A DNA stretch of 64,000 bases from Brevibacillus choshinensis. Lineage in GTDB: Bacteria; Bacillota; Bacilli; Brevibacillales; Brevibacillaceae. Positions 1 to 8,310 of this stretch are shown here, piece by piece (position 1 is the first letter of the stretch; every line of letters begins with the position of its first letter). A program made the translations under genes and the position numbers. Below the pieces are notes generated by a model. It ran no database searches. It saw nothing but the letters and a program-made list of their open reading frames with translations, and was not told where the DNA came from. Where the stretch lies: positions 2,207,001 through 2,271,000 of the forward strand of contig NZ_CP069127.1 of assembly GCF_016811915.1 (NCBI RefSeq), read 5' to 3'.

Positions 1-2
1 GG

Positions 3-539
3 CAGGAATTTGGCAGGCTGCGTTTTGTCACCAAGTTTCATCACGTGGATACCTTGCTGGACGCGAAGCACAACAAGCATACGCGGTTTCGCTTTAGCAT
101 GAACGCGGATTACGTCATCAAGAACTTTGAGCCAGGCACCTCCAGCTTTGAGCAGCGTTTGGAAGCAGCGGGCAAGGTGGCGAGGGCAGGGTACCCTCTG
201 GGGTTTATTTTGGCGCCCCTCTACTGGTTTGAAGGCTGGGAAGCAGGCTACACCGATCTCTTGGAGCGATTGCGCAGCCAGCTGGTTCCGGAAGCGTTGG
301 AGGATTTGACCTTTGAGCTGATCCAGCACCGTTTTACGAAGATCGCCAAAAATTTGATTCTGCAGCGCTACCCGAAGACGAAGCTGGAGATGAATGAAGA
401 GGAAAGAAAGTACAAGTGGGGCAAGTACGGAAAAGGGAAGTACGTCTATCCAGACATCAAGGCGAAGGCCTTGCAAGCCCATTTGGAAAGGGAAATCAAA
501 CGCCTATTTCCGCAAGCGAAAATCGAGTATTTCACATGA
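3..539 (+). CDS. splB: Spore photoproduct lyase, C-terminal part (5' end outside window)
   Basis: Repairs the thymine dimer 5-thyminyl-5,6-dihydrothymine in germinating spores, as a radical SAM enzyme. The frame is open from the first bases of the window, so the N-terminal half with the Fe-S cysteine motif lies upstream. What is visible matches the SplB C-terminal region: FVTKFHHVDTLLDAKHN, then FRFSMNADYVIKNFEPGTS, the GYPLGFILAPLY stretch, and the family ending KYKWGKYGKGKYVYPD followed by a C-terminal IEYFT. A GTG at 45 is an internal codon and not a start. The gene is followed by a hairpin terminator. Identification is by recognition of the conserved family sequence; confident. Confidence 0.93.
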   Translation, partial: QEFGRLRFVTKFHHVDTLLDAKHNKHTRFRFSMNADYVIKNFEPGTSSFEQRLEAAGKVARAGYPLGFILAPLYWFEGWEAGYTDLLERLRSQLVPEALEDLTFELIQHRFTKIAKNLILQRYPKTKLEMNEEERKYKWGKYGKGKYVYPDIKAKALQAHLEREIKRLFPQAKIEYFT

Positions 540-551
540 GAACGGAAAAGG

Positions 552-587
552 AAAACTGCCTGGTTAACGGGTGGTTTTTTCTTTTTT
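552..587 (+). terminator. Intrinsic terminator after splB
   Basis: An 8-bp stem (AAACTGCC paired with GGTGGTTT, two G-U pairs) with a nine-base loop is followed by a T-rich run. It lies 13 bases after the splB stop. Confidence 0.6.
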
Positions 588-605
588 GACAGGAAACGAA
601 TCTTT

Positions 606-634
606 TCGACAAACGTATGCAAGCATGCTAGAAT
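606..634 (+). promoter_or_regulatory. Probable sigma-A promoter for dgk-dck
   Basis: TCGACA (606-611) and TAGAAT (629-634) are separated by 17 bp and lie about 40 bp before the first kinase gene. Each box differs from consensus at one position. Confidence 0.55.
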
Positions 635-674
635 ATGGAGTGCTCTCATTTTTTTGAAAGGAATCGAAGGATAC

Positions 675-1316
675 ATGAAGTCCATACTGATTACCGTTGA
701 GGGGCCTATTGGGATCGGCAAGACATCGCTATCTCGGGAATTGAGCAAAGCCTTTCAATTGGAGCTGCTGGAAGAAATAGTGTACGAAAACCCGTTTTTG
801 GGCAAATTTTATGAAAACATAGCGGAATGGAGCTTTCAGCTCGAGATGTTTTTCTTGTGCAATCGGTACAAACAGCTGCAGGATATTCATTCCCAGTACT
901 TAAATCAGGGAACCTCGGTCGTCGCCGATTACAATATTTTCAAAAATACGATTTTTGCCAAACGAACATTATCCGGCGACAACTTACCCAAGTATCTCAA
1001 GATCTATGATATCCTGACAGAGGACTTGCCGCAGGCGCATTTGGTCATTTATTTGACGGCCTCCATCGACACGGTCATGAAGCGAATCGCTATGCGCGAC
1101 CGTGATATTGAGCGAAGCATGGACATCGCATACATGGAAAATCTGATTGCGGATTACAACGAATTCATGCAAGCCTTTGAATTGCACCATCCAGAGGTGC
1201 CAGTGATCAAGTTCGACTGCGATCAACTGGACTTCGTGCATCGGCCAGAGGATTTGCGCTACGTTCTGGAGACAATCGCGCCAAAAGTACGGCAGCTGCA
1301 GGCAGAGCAGGGCTAA
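675..1316 (+). CDS. dgk: Deoxynucleoside kinase, deoxyguanosine kinase type
   Basis: Phosphorylates purine deoxynucleosides at the 5' position for dNTP salvage. The 213-residue product starts MKSILITVEG and carries the P-loop GPIGIGKTS at residues 10-18. At the position of the DRS motif of the sister kinase it has ADYNIFKN, which is typical of Bacillus Dgk rather than Dck. The ATG at 675 was preferred over an in-frame TTG at 654 because GAAGGA stands just upstream and the protein then begins as family members do. It is followed 48 bp later by the second kinase; in B. subtilis dgk and dck are likewise adjacent and Dgk and Dck are thought to act as a pair. Confidence 0.88.
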   Translation: MKSILITVEGPIGIGKTSLSRELSKAFQLELLEEIVYENPFLGKFYENIAEWSFQLEMFFLCNRYKQLQDIHSQYLNQGTSVVADYNIFKNTIFAKRTLSGDNLPKYLKIYDILTEDLPQAHLVIYLTASIDTVMKRIAMRDRDIERSMDIAYMENLIADYNEFMQAFELHHPEVPVIKFDCDQLDFVHRPEDLRYVLETIAPKVRQLQAEQG

Positions 1317-1364
1317 AACGATAGGACGAGCTTTACGCTAGTATGTGAATAAGGAGTTGCGTAC

Positions 1365-2051
1365 ATGTCGAGGTTTCAAAACAGCCACATTCGTGAAAAA
1401 TACGGAATACCAAGTAATGCGGTCATCACCATCGGGGGTACAGTAGGTGTCGGCAAATCAACTTTTACCCATGCGCTGGCCGAGCAGCTGGGCTTTCGGG
1501 TGTCTGTAGAAAAAGTGGACAATAACCCGTACCTGAGCCGTTATTACGGTGATCTGTCACGTTGGGGCTTTCATTTGCAAATATTCTTCCTGGCTGAGCG
1601 CTTCAAGGAGCAGAAGCGGATGTTTGACTACGGCGGGGGATTCGTTCAGGATCGTTCCATTTACGAGGATACCGGTATCTTCGCCCGCATGCTGTACGAG
1701 CAAGGAAATATGACGGAAGAGGACTACCGCACCTATACCGAATTGTTTGAAGCGATGGTCATGACACCGTATTTCCCGCATCCGGATATTCTGATTTACC
1801 TGGAAGGCAGCTTTGACGACATTGTCGACCGCGTAAAGGAGCGGGGGCGCCCCATGGAGCAGCAGACCCCCGTGGACTACTGGCAGGACTTGTTTGGCCG
1901 TTACGAAAAGTGGATCGGGTCGTTTACTGCCTGTCCGATCCTGCGAGTCAATATCAACGAGTACGACGTGGTAGAAGACCCTTCATCCGTCGAGAGCATC
2001 ATCGCCCGCGTAGGGGAAAAGATTCGCATCGGCAGGGCGACTCGCCTGTAG
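1365..2051 (+). CDS. dck: Deoxyadenosine/deoxycytidine kinase
   Basis: Salvage kinase for deoxyadenosine and deoxycytidine. The 228-residue protein has the P-loop GGTVGVGKST (about residues 24-33), the catalytic-base region FFLAERF, and the DRS motif in VQDRSIYED (residues 96-98), which is diagnostic for the dNK family. The ATG at 1365 is preceded by AAGGAG at good spacing. It is probably cotranscribed with dgk, since no terminator is visible between them and a strong one follows. Length agrees with Dck of B. subtilis (about 217 residues). Confidence 0.9.
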   Translation: MSRFQNSHIREKYGIPSNAVITIGGTVGVGKSTFTHALAEQLGFRVSVEKVDNNPYLSRYYGDLSRWGFHLQIFFLAERFKEQKRMFDYGGGFVQDRSIYEDTGIFARMLYEQGNMTEEDYRTYTELFEAMVMTPYFPHPDILIYLEGSFDDIVDRVKERGRPMEQQTPVDYWQDLFGRYEKWIGSFTACPILRVNINEYDVVEDPSSVESIIARVGEKIRIGRATRL

Positions 2052-2076
2052 AGCCATTATCTATTGATTTTTTGCG

Positions 2077-2117
2077 TACCCCTTTCATGGCTACTCAGCC
2101 CGGGAAGGGGTATTTTT
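2077..2117 (+). terminator. Intrinsic terminator after dck
   Basis: Stem TACCCCTTT (2077-2085) and GAAGGGGTA (2104-2112), followed by TTTTT. Confidence 0.75.
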
Positions 2118-2173
2118 GTGGACGAAGGCCGTACTTCCATGGAAGGGAATTCAGCCTCGAACAAACCCCGGTG

Positions 2174-2182
2174 TGGTATAAT
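2174..2182 (+). promoter_or_regulatory. Extended -10 promoter element before the methyltransferase gene
   Basis: TGGTATAAT is a consensus -10 box with the TG extension. No good -35 box is seen at the usual distance, as is common for extended -10 promoters. Confidence 0.6.
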
Positions 2183-2213
2183 CATCCTAATCTTAGATCA
2201 AAGGAGCTCATAC

Positions 2214-2951
2214 ATGGCAGAAGAATGGTTTGAACGCAGCTTTCGCGAAGATTACGTGCTGGTGTACCGGCATCGAGATGATTCAGCCGCCGACTCAGAG
2301 GTTGCGAATCTTCTGGCACGATTGCCAATCAGGGACACGGGGCGCGTGCTCGATCTTTGCTGTGGGAGCGGGCGTCATTCCCGTGCGCTGGCTCGCCGGG
2401 GGTATGAAGTGGTTGGCGTGGACTTGTCGCCTGTTCTCCTGCAGCTGGCAGAGGAGCAAAACGATTTTCCGCAGCTGAGTTTTACCCGCTGTGACATGCG
2501 CAACATCCCGTATCGGGAAGAGTTTGACATTGTCGTCAATCTGTTCACCAGCTTTGGATACTTTTCCACTGACGAGGAAAACGCAAAAGTGGTGCAGAAC
2601 ATGGCGCAAGCATTGAAATCGGGGGGAGAAGTCGTCATTGACTATCTCAGCCCAGTCTACGTAAAACAAAATATCGTGCCCGAATCTGACAAGGAAGCGG
2701 AAGGCATGTTGATTCATGAGAAGCGATGGATAGAAGATGGCTTCGTTAAAAAGCGGATTACCATCACCGACGATTCTTCCAAGGAACCGCGCGAGTATAT
2801 GGAGCAGGTGCGTTTGTTTACAGTCGATCAGATGATTGCCATGCTGGAGGAAGCGGGCTTTCGGGAGATTCAGGTATTCGGCAACTACCAGTTTGAGCCG
2901 TATGTCGCCAAGGAATCTCCACGGATGATTTTCTACGCTATCAAGCAATAA
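2214..2951 (+). CDS. Class I SAM-dependent methyltransferase, substrate unknown
   Basis: The 245-residue protein has a Rossmann-type SAM-binding fold: motif I VLDLCCGSGRHS at residues 45-56, the acidic residue that binds the ribose at D70 (VVGVDLS), and a motif IV-like FDIVVNLFTSFGYF. The C-terminal half, with paired beta strands and FREIQVFGNY, resembles small-molecule methyltransferases of the Methyltransf_25 type. ATG 2214 is chosen because AAGGAGCT lies 6 bases upstream; the frame stays open further upstream without a better ribosome binding site. It is monocistronic with its own promoter. The substrate cannot be read from sequence. Confidence 0.85.
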   Translation: MAEEWFERSFREDYVLVYRHRDDSAADSEVANLLARLPIRDTGRVLDLCCGSGRHSRALARRGYEVVGVDLSPVLLQLAEEQNDFPQLSFTRCDMRNIPYREEFDIVVNLFTSFGYFSTDEENAKVVQNMAQALKSGGEVVIDYLSPVYVKQNIVPESDKEAEGMLIHEKRWIEDGFVKKRITITDDSSKEPREYMEQVRLFTVDQMIAMLEEAGFREIQVFGNYQFEPYVAKESPRMIFYAIKQ

Positions 2952-3039
2952 AAGGCGTTTGATCTGCGTGACTATCCAGTTTGTCCGGTGAATATGATGG
3001 TGTTACAACCGTTCATCGGACAAAAGGGGGGCGCTGCTT

Positions 3040-3324
3040 TTGAGCAAGCTGTCTTTGGAGCAGGTCAAACTGTATTTGGGCAAGGTGCCTGGTTGGAAGC
3101 TAATCGAGGATCGGATGGCGTTATCCCGCACTTATCAATGTCGTGATTTCGGTACGGCGATCAGCTTCGTGAACCGGGTGGCAGAGCTGCTGGAATATGA
3201 CGGCCAGCATGTGGAAATCCACGTAGTGGGCGGGATGGTAACGTTTACTTTGGCGACCCGCGAAGCAAAAGGACTGACCGGCAAAGACTTTGCTCTTGCC
3301 CAAATCATCAGCAAAGTGAGCTAG
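3040..3324 (+). CDS. 4a-hydroxytetrahydrobiopterin (pterin carbinolamine) dehydratase
   Basis: Dehydrates 4a-hydroxytetrahydropterin, the spent cofactor of aromatic amino acid hydroxylases; in bacteria it may also act on other pterins. The 94-residue length and the segment YDGQHVEIHV followed by VTFTLATREAKGLTGKDFALAQII match the family core (alpha-beta-beta-alpha-beta). The usual HHP triplet is reduced to QHVE, as in other Bacillales members. The start is TTG at 3040, about 9 bases after AGGGGGG; no ATG is available. No aromatic hydroxylase gene is nearby. Confidence 0.82.
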   Translation: MSKLSLEQVKLYLGKVPGWKLIEDRMALSRTYQCRDFGTAISFVNRVAELLEYDGQHVEIHVVGGMVTFTLATREAKGLTGKDFALAQIISKVS

Positions 3325-3338
3325 ACCAGCAGGGATGA

Positions 3339-3370
3339 GCCGCTTCGTCAGTTGAAGCGGTATTTCTTTT
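3339..3370 (+). terminator. Intrinsic terminator after the pterin dehydratase gene
   Basis: CCGCTTC and GAAGCGG form a 7-bp stem with a 7-base loop, then TATTTCTTTT. The T-run overlaps the -35 box of the next promoter. Confidence 0.75.
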
Positions 3371-3397
3371 GGCTTTCGGCATCAGGTCTGCTATGAT
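3369..3397 (+). promoter_or_regulatory. Probable sigma-A promoter for the 3429-4522 gene pair
   Basis: TTGGCT (3369-3374) and TATGAT (3392-3397) are 17 bp apart. Confidence 0.55.
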
Positions 3398-3428
3398 GGG
3401 CAATAACATCACTTTCGGAGGGATAGAC

Positions 3429-3752
3429 ATGGATATTCAGAAGCACGAACAACTGCTCCGCCTTTTGACGGACCAATTTGAAAATCAACAGGCGCTCATC
3501 ACTTTTACCCAATGGGATACAGAGCGGGAAGACGAGGAAGAAGAGACTCAGTTCAAGGGAAAGCTGACCGGATTTAAGCTGTCCGACAATGAGTTTGACG
3601 AAAAGGATCTCCTGCTCCTGTTTGTAGACGAAGAGGCTGAAACCGTGGAAATCCTCATGGAAATTCCAGGAGAGGAAGTGGATTTGGCCACTTTTGAAGA
3701 AGGACGTCTCTCCATTTTCGGCAACGAATCGGAAGTCATTCTGGAGAAATGA
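3429..3752 (+). CDS. Acidic hypothetical protein (107 residues)
   Basis: Not recognised. The product is small and strongly acidic, with runs such as REDEEEET and a regular alternation of hydrophobic and acidic residues that suggests a compact alpha/beta fold. There is no signal peptide or membrane segment. The ATG at 3429 follows GGAGGG. The stop codon overlaps the next start (ATGA), so it is translationally coupled to the cysteine-cluster protein downstream and may work with it; that is inference from the overlap only. Confidence 0.75.
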   Translation: MDIQKHEQLLRLLTDQFENQQALITFTQWDTEREDEEEETQFKGKLTGFKLSDNEFDEKDLLLLFVDEEAETVEILMEIPGEEVDLATFEEGRLSIFGNESEVILEK

Positions 3753-4522
3753 AGCTGCAGCAGCGATATCGATATGTGGGTACGCCAGAGCCGATGACGC
3801 AAAAAGAGGCGTATCACTGTGAAAAATACATGAAGAAGCATCGGGATGATTTCATTCGGGCAGGCGAATACTTGGTCGATGTGTCGGCTATGCTTGCTCT
3901 CTTTCACCTCGATTGCTGGAATTGCCGGTCAGTTCATCGCGAGACATGCTGTGAAGGTGGGCAGCCTTATGCTGTAGAACAGCCGCAGATCCCCATTTTG
4001 GAAGAGGCTCTCCCTTCGATTTCAGCTCGCTTGAAGGATGAAAGGGAGCGTGCCAATTGGCAGGAGTACGGCATTTGGGATAGGGGACAAGTACCCGGCA
4101 CGATCCGCATGCGCCACGGGAACTGTCTTTTTTATCAAGAGAACAACGGGAACTACGGCTGTGCCATTCATGCCTATGCCGAAGACGCCGGTCAGCAGGT
4201 CACGCCGCTGAAGCCCTTCAGCTGTCAACTGTACCCGATTGACCTGATCGAGACTGAGGAAGGAATCCTGCTCACAGCGGTTACGACAGAGACCTCGAGC
4301 TTCTCGCGCTGGGGGACTGATTATCTGGAGCATTTTTACTGTGCAAGTCCAGACCGACGAAAACAAGCTGCCCATATGGATGAGGACTTGTTTTCGCTGG
4401 ATGGGTACCGTCCTGCCTACGAATGGAATTTTCCGTTGCTAAGGTTTCTCCTGAAGGAAAACGCTCCTCGTGTGGAAGCCCTTCTGGCAGAACGCCATCA
4501 AAGCGTAGGTGCAGGTATGTGA
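3749..4522 (+). CDS. Cysteine-cluster protein (DUF3109/YkgJ-like)
   Basis: The 257-residue protein has a set of cysteines in the pattern CWNCRSVHRETCCEGG near the N-terminus, then GNCLFY, YGCAIHA and FSCQLYPI further on. This spacing resembles proteins annotated as zinc- or iron-chelating cysteine clusters (YkgJ, DUF3109), whose biochemical role is not established. The ATG at 3749 overlaps the stop of the preceding acidic protein, so the two are likely one translational unit. No membrane segment or signal peptide is present. Confidence 0.75.
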   Translation: MKLQQRYRYVGTPEPMTQKEAYHCEKYMKKHRDDFIRAGEYLVDVSAMLALFHLDCWNCRSVHRETCCEGGQPYAVEQPQIPILEEALPSISARLKDERERANWQEYGIWDRGQVPGTIRMRHGNCLFYQENNGNYGCAIHAYAEDAGQQVTPLKPFSCQLYPIDLIETEEGILLTAVTTETSSFSRWGTDYLEHFYCASPDRRKQAAHMDEDLFSLDGYRPAYEWNFPLLRFLLKENAPRVEALLAERHQSVGAGM

Positions 4523-4590
4523 TTGGAACGACGGTTGCCTTGTGATATGATGGGAACGTCATTTAGTAGATTCGCAAAGGAGCAGCAGCA

Positions 4591-5100
4591 ATGAAATTCA
4601 AGACAACACAAGACTCTCGGACCATTCAAGCTTCTCTCGTTCAGCCTTCTGATACGAATTACCACGGTACGATCTTCGGGGGCACGATGATGGCCTATGT
4701 GGATGAAGTGGCTGCGATCGCTGCGATGCGCCACTCGCGCCGCCCTGTCGTAACGGCTTCTATAGATTCCATCGATTTTCTGGCGCCCGTGAAAATGGGG
4801 CACTCCATTTGCCTCGAAGCGTTTGTTTCTTCCACAGGCAGAACATCCATGGAAGTGTTCGTGAAAGTCATCTCGGAAAATCTCCAATCGGGAGAGCGGA
4901 TTTTGACAGCAACCTCGTTTCTCACCTTCGTCGCTTTGGACGAGGCCGGCAATCCTACGGAGGTTCCTAGCGTAGTTCCGGAAACGGACGAAGAGAAGCG
5001 ACTGTTGGCTTCTGCGGAAGAACGCAAAAAAATGCGCAAAGAGCGCAAAGCCAACACACAGGCGTTTATTAGCCAGCTGACGATCGAAAAGACAATCTAA
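4591..5100 (+). CDS. Acyl-CoA thioesterase, hotdog fold
   Basis: Hydrolyses acyl-CoA thioesters. The 169-residue product has the single hotdog domain of the cytosolic acyl-CoA hydrolase group (YciA/YkhA type): TNYHGTIFGGTMMAYVDEVAAIAA contains the helix with the catalytic acidic residue, followed by SIDSIDFLAPVKMGHSICLEA. A basic charged tail (EERKKMRKERKANTQ) ends the protein. ATG 4591 follows AAAGGAGC. Its physiological acyl substrate is not evident. Confidence 0.88.
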   Translation: MKFKTTQDSRTIQASLVQPSDTNYHGTIFGGTMMAYVDEVAAIAAMRHSRRPVVTASIDSIDFLAPVKMGHSICLEAFVSSTGRTSMEVFVKVISENLQSGERILTATSFLTFVALDEAGNPTEVPSVVPETDEEKRLLASAEERKKMRKERKANTQAFISQLTIEKTI

Positions 5101-5111
5101 GCACAGGCCGC

Positions 5112-5135
5112 AACTGAGCGACAGTTCGCTCAGTT
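5112..5135 (+). terminator. Perfect inverted repeat after the thioesterase gene
   Basis: AACTGAGCGA (5112-5121) and TCGCTCAGTT (5126-5135) are a perfect 10-bp pair around CAGT. There is no T-run, so it may be a weak terminator or an mRNA 3'-end stabiliser. Confidence 0.45.
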
Positions 5136-5164
5136 ACATAGGCTGATGAAGGGGAGGGATTTGC

Positions 5165-6085
5165 ATGAAGTATCGCAGACTGGGGAAGACGGATCTGTCA
5201 GTATCTGTGGTTGGCGTGGGGACATGGCAATTTGGCGGAGAATGGGGTATGGATTTTTCCCAGCAAGATGTGGATCAAATCCTGAACAAGGCAAAGGAAC
5301 TGGGAATCAATCTGATCGATACGGCTGAATGCTATGGCGATCATTTGTCTGAGAGCCTGATCGGGGGATACCTGCGAAAGGATCGTCGAGAAGACTGGAT
5401 CGTAGCCACCAAGTTCGGCCATCACTTTCATGACAAATTTGCCCGTACGAATGAGTATGGAGCGGCAGATGTCTTGCAACAGCTGGAGCAATCCCTGGCA
5501 GCACTGAAAACCGATTACATTGACCTGTACCAGTTCCATTCCGGTCCGGATGAAGCCTTTGACAACGACGAGCTCTGGACGATGCTAGACAAGCAGGTTC
5601 AGGCAGGGAAGATCCGGCATCTGGGCCTGTCCATCGCGAAGAATACTAACCTGCATCAAACGCAGTCCGCTTCCAAGGTGCATGCAAAAACCATTCAAGT
5701 CGTGTACAACCGGCTCGACCGCAATCCGGAGGAAGCCGTCTTTGCTTCCTGCGAGCAGCAAGACTTGGGAGTCCTTGCACGTGTGCCGCTTGCGAGCGGA
5801 TACTTGAGCGGAAAGTACAAGCCAGGCTCCGTATTTGCAGGAAATGACGTCAGACATCGTCATGATCAGGAGCATGTCGCAAACCTGCTCAAACAGGTAG
5901 AAGAAATCAAGCAAAATGAGGTGCCTGAGGGGATGGATATGGCACAGTGGGCGTTGGCCTGGTGCCTGCGTCATCCCGCAGTCACAACCGTCATCCCGGG
6001 TAGCAAAAGCCCTGCCCAGGTAGAAGCGAATGCAAAAGCGGCAGATCTCGTGAGCGATGAACATCCGCAAGCGATTGCCCGATGA
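5165..6085 (+). CDS. Aldo/keto reductase
   Basis: NADPH-dependent oxidoreductase with a TIM barrel, 306 residues. The family signatures are present: LGKTDLSVSVVGVGTWQFGG at the N-terminus, the catalytic aspartate and tyrosine in LIDTAECYGD, the lysine in VATKFGHH, and the cofactor-binding TTVIPGSKSPAQVEAN near the C-terminus. The ATG at 5165 follows AAGGGGAGGG. It is closest in style to the YajO/IolS group that acts on diverse carbonyls. It is flanked by a hairpin upstream and a bidirectional terminator downstream, so it is likely transcribed alone. Confidence 0.9.
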   Translation: MKYRRLGKTDLSVSVVGVGTWQFGGEWGMDFSQQDVDQILNKAKELGINLIDTAECYGDHLSESLIGGYLRKDRREDWIVATKFGHHFHDKFARTNEYGAADVLQQLEQSLAALKTDYIDLYQFHSGPDEAFDNDELWTMLDKQVQAGKIRHLGLSIAKNTNLHQTQSASKVHAKTIQVVYNRLDRNPEEAVFASCEQQDLGVLARVPLASGYLSGKYKPGSVFAGNDVRHRHDQEHVANLLKQVEEIKQNEVPEGMDMAQWALAWCLRHPAVTTVIPGSKSPAQVEANAKAADLVSDEHPQAIAR

Positions 6086-6173
6086 GAGGCAAGGAAAAAG
6101 TATAAAAGAGACAGAGGCAGTCCAGGATAAGAAAAAAGTCCAAGGGCTGCCTCTCCCATTGCAGGCTGACTAC

Positions 6174-6206
6174 AAAAGGGGCTGTGTCTAAGACACGCCC
6201 CTTTTG
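6174..6206. terminator. Bidirectional terminator between converging genes
   Basis: AAAAGGGGC-TGTGTC pairs with GACAC-GCCCCTTTT; the A-run and T-run at the two ends allow it to act for both the aldo/keto reductase and the minus-strand DCC gene. Confidence 0.75.
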
Positions 6207-6220
6207 GCTGGCACGATTTT

Positions 6221-6643
6221 CTATTCCAAAAAACGAGATCGGATGTCGGGAGTAGGCAGCATGCAATGCTGGGACTGCCCAAACCAGCGATAGCGGTTTC
6301 GTGCGATCCAATCGTACATCGCATCACGAAGCTTTTGCGGGAGCGCCATCCCTAAAAACGATAGGGTAGGCCATGCACCGCTCAGCTTTCGTCCTACGCG
6401 CAGGATTGCATCCGATCTTGTATATAGCACTCCGTCCTCGATCAAAACGACCGATTGGAGACTGTCCGGATAGGCGTAGGCAGCGAGAAGGTCCTTCCCT
6501 TTTTCCGATTGCAGGGAAGCAAAGTGGATTCGGCCATGGGGATCACGCTGCAGAATAAATTGAACGGCACCGTGACACATATGGCAGACGCCATCAAAAA
6601 GTAAAATAGCTGCGGGTTGGACTGGCTGTTTGGATTCTTGCAT
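6221..6643 (-). CDS. yuxK: Thiol-disulfide oxidoreductase of the DCC family (DUF393)
   Basis: A 140-residue protein with the family motif DGVCHMCHGAVQF, giving a CxxC pair at residues 20 and 23 right after a short beta strand, as in the DCC family (B. subtilis YuxK). IHFASLQSEKG and the C-terminal RWFGQSQHC are also typical. The activity is inferred from the thioredoxin-like active site and has not been well established for the family. It lies downstream of hutH on the same strand with an 84-bp gap and may be cotranscribed with it. Confidence 0.85.
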   Translation of the reverse strand: MQESKQPVQPAAILLFDGVCHMCHGAVQFILQRDPHGRIHFASLQSEKGKDLLAAYAYPDSLQSVVLIEDGVLYTRSDAILRVGRKLSGAWPTLSFLGMALPQKLRDAMYDWIARNRYRWFGQSQHCMLPTPDIRSRFLE

Positions 6644-6727
6644 GGAGCAGCCCTCCAGTTTACGATTGCTTTCTCCATCATCATAACAGACAAAAGCCGT
6701 AAAATGAATGGGGCAGTACTGGACAGC

Positions 6728-8236
6728 TTATTCCCACATGAGCACACCCTCACGCACCAGATTTTCGGCTTGGAGCAGATCGGGCTGCATTTCCCTGTCA
6801 TCAGTCAGGCGAGGGATGACTTTGCGAATTTGCTCATAGGCGCGGCTGGTACCTTCACCCAGCGCACCCGTACCAAATTCAATCGCCTGCGCTGCCGCCA
6901 AGTACTCGATAGCGAGAACCTTCGTGGTATTGGAAACGACAGTCCGCAATTTTCGGGCAGCCGTCGTTCCCATGCTCACATGATCCTCCTGATTGGCGGA
7001 AGAAGGGATTGAGTCGACTGATGCGGGATGACACAGCACTTTATTTTCAGAGACGATCGAAGCAGCCACGTACTGGGTAATCATAAACCCGGAATGCAGC
7101 CCGCCATTTTCTGTCAGGAATCCGGGAAGACCGCTTAGCTGGGGATTGACGAGTCGCTCCGTACGACGCTCCGAGATGTTGGCCAGCTCTGCAATGGCGA
7201 TAGCCAGAAAATCGGCTGCAAAGGCCATCGGCTGACCGTGGAAATTACCGCCGGAGATAATATCGCCTGTCTCGGTAAACAAGATCGGATTGTCAGTGAC
7301 ACTGTTGCATTCGCGGGTAACCGTTGTCCAGACGTATTCCAAGGTATCGCGAGTTGCGCCGTGCACCTGCGGGATGCAACGCAGGCTGTACGGATCCTGC
7401 ACGCGCAATTCGCCTTGATCGGTCGTACGCTCACTGCCATGAAGATGGATGAGCAGCTTGCGTGCCGATTCCTGCTGGCCAGGATGAGGGCGAACGAGAT
7501 GCAGCTGCGGGTCAAACGCTTTCGGTATTCCGCGGAGTGCCTCCACGGTCATGGCGGAAATCACCTCTGCACTCTCCATGAGAACGCGGGAGTCGTAGAG
7601 AGCCAAGCAGAGCTGTGCGGACATGGCTTGTGTCCCGTTGATGAGGGCAAGCCCTTCTTTTGCCTGCAATCGAATCGGAGCGAGGCCCACTTGCTCAAGA
7701 GCAGCTTTACCAGATAAGCGCTGACCGTTCACCTCCGCTTCCCCCCTGCCCAGCATGACCAAAACCATGTGAGCGAGAGGGGCGAGATCTCCGCTTGCTC
7801 CCAATGAACCCTGCTGAGGTATCACGGGATGGACTCCGCGATTGCACAGCTCTACGAGATGAAGCAGTGTTTCGACGCGAATACCCGAGAAGCCTTTGGC
7901 TAGCGCGTTAATTCGAAGGGCCATGATCGCGCGGACGACTTCCGCAGGATAAGGATCTCCCATGCCGCAAGCATGGCTCATGATCAGGTTCTCCTGCAGA
8001 TTGCTCACATCTTCCCCGGAGATCATGACATCCGAAAATTTCCCGAAGCCGGTCGTGATTCCGTACACCACGCGCTGCTCCTTGATGATTTGCTCTACCA
8101 TATTGCGCGAATTGCGTACATTTTCGATTGCTTCGGGTGTCAATTCAATTTGGACATTGTTTCGTGCGATTGCTACCACATCCTCGATGCGCAGGTGATT
8201 CCCATCCATTTTGCGTACATTTGCTGGCTGATTCAT
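6728..8236 (-). CDS. hutH: Histidine ammonia-lyase
   Basis: Deaminates histidine to urocanate, the first step of histidine breakdown. The 502-residue length is standard. The Ala-Ser-Gly triplet that cyclises to the MIO prosthetic group is at residues 147-149 (GSLGASGDLAPLAHM); YGITTGFG near residue 60 supplies the active-site tyrosine. The ATG follows AAAGGAGG. No hutU, hutI, hutG or hutP is adjacent, so the rest of the pathway must lie elsewhere. The upstream region contains a promoter and a leader of about 175 nt with a terminator-like hairpin, suggesting attenuation control. Confidence 0.95.
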   Translation of the reverse strand: MNQPANVRKMDGNHLRIEDVVAIARNNVQIELTPEAIENVRNSRNMVEQIIKEQRVVYGITTGFGKFSDVMISGEDVSNLQENLIMSHACGMGDPYPAEVVRAIMALRINALAKGFSGIRVETLLHLVELCNRGVHPVIPQQGSLGASGDLAPLAHMVLVMLGRGEAEVNGQRLSGKAALEQVGLAPIRLQAKEGLALINGTQAMSAQLCLALYDSRVLMESAEVISAMTVEALRGIPKAFDPQLHLVRPHPGQQESARKLLIHLHGSERTTDQGELRVQDPYSLRCIPQVHGATRDTLEYVWTTVTRECNSVTDNPILFTETGDIISGGNFHGQPMAFAADFLAIAIAELANISERRTERLVNPQLSGLPGFLTENGGLHSGFMITQYVAASIVSENKVLCHPASVDSIPSSANQEDHVSMGTTAARKLRTVVSNTTKVLAIEYLAAAQAIEFGTGALGEGTSRAYEQIRKVIPRLTDDREMQPDLLQAENLVREGVLMWE

Positions 8237-8265
8237 TTTTCTTTTCCTCCTTTAGCATAGCAGAG

Positions 8266-8310
8266 AACGAAAAGAAAGAGGGGTTAGGATACTAGATCCT
8301 AACCCCTCTT
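8266..8310 (-). terminator. Terminator-like hairpin in the hutH leader
   Basis: On the minus strand a perfect 15-bp stem (8276-8290 with 8296-8310, loop of 5) is followed by TCTTTTCGTT. There is no T-run on the plus side. It lies between the hutH promoter and the hutH start, 30 bp before the ribosome binding site, so it would stop transcription before the gene unless relieved. Confidence 0.75.

Noticed and set aside
446..748. Open frame of 100 codons on the minus strand over the splB/dgk gap
   Set aside because: It crosses the terminator and two coding regions and has no start signal.
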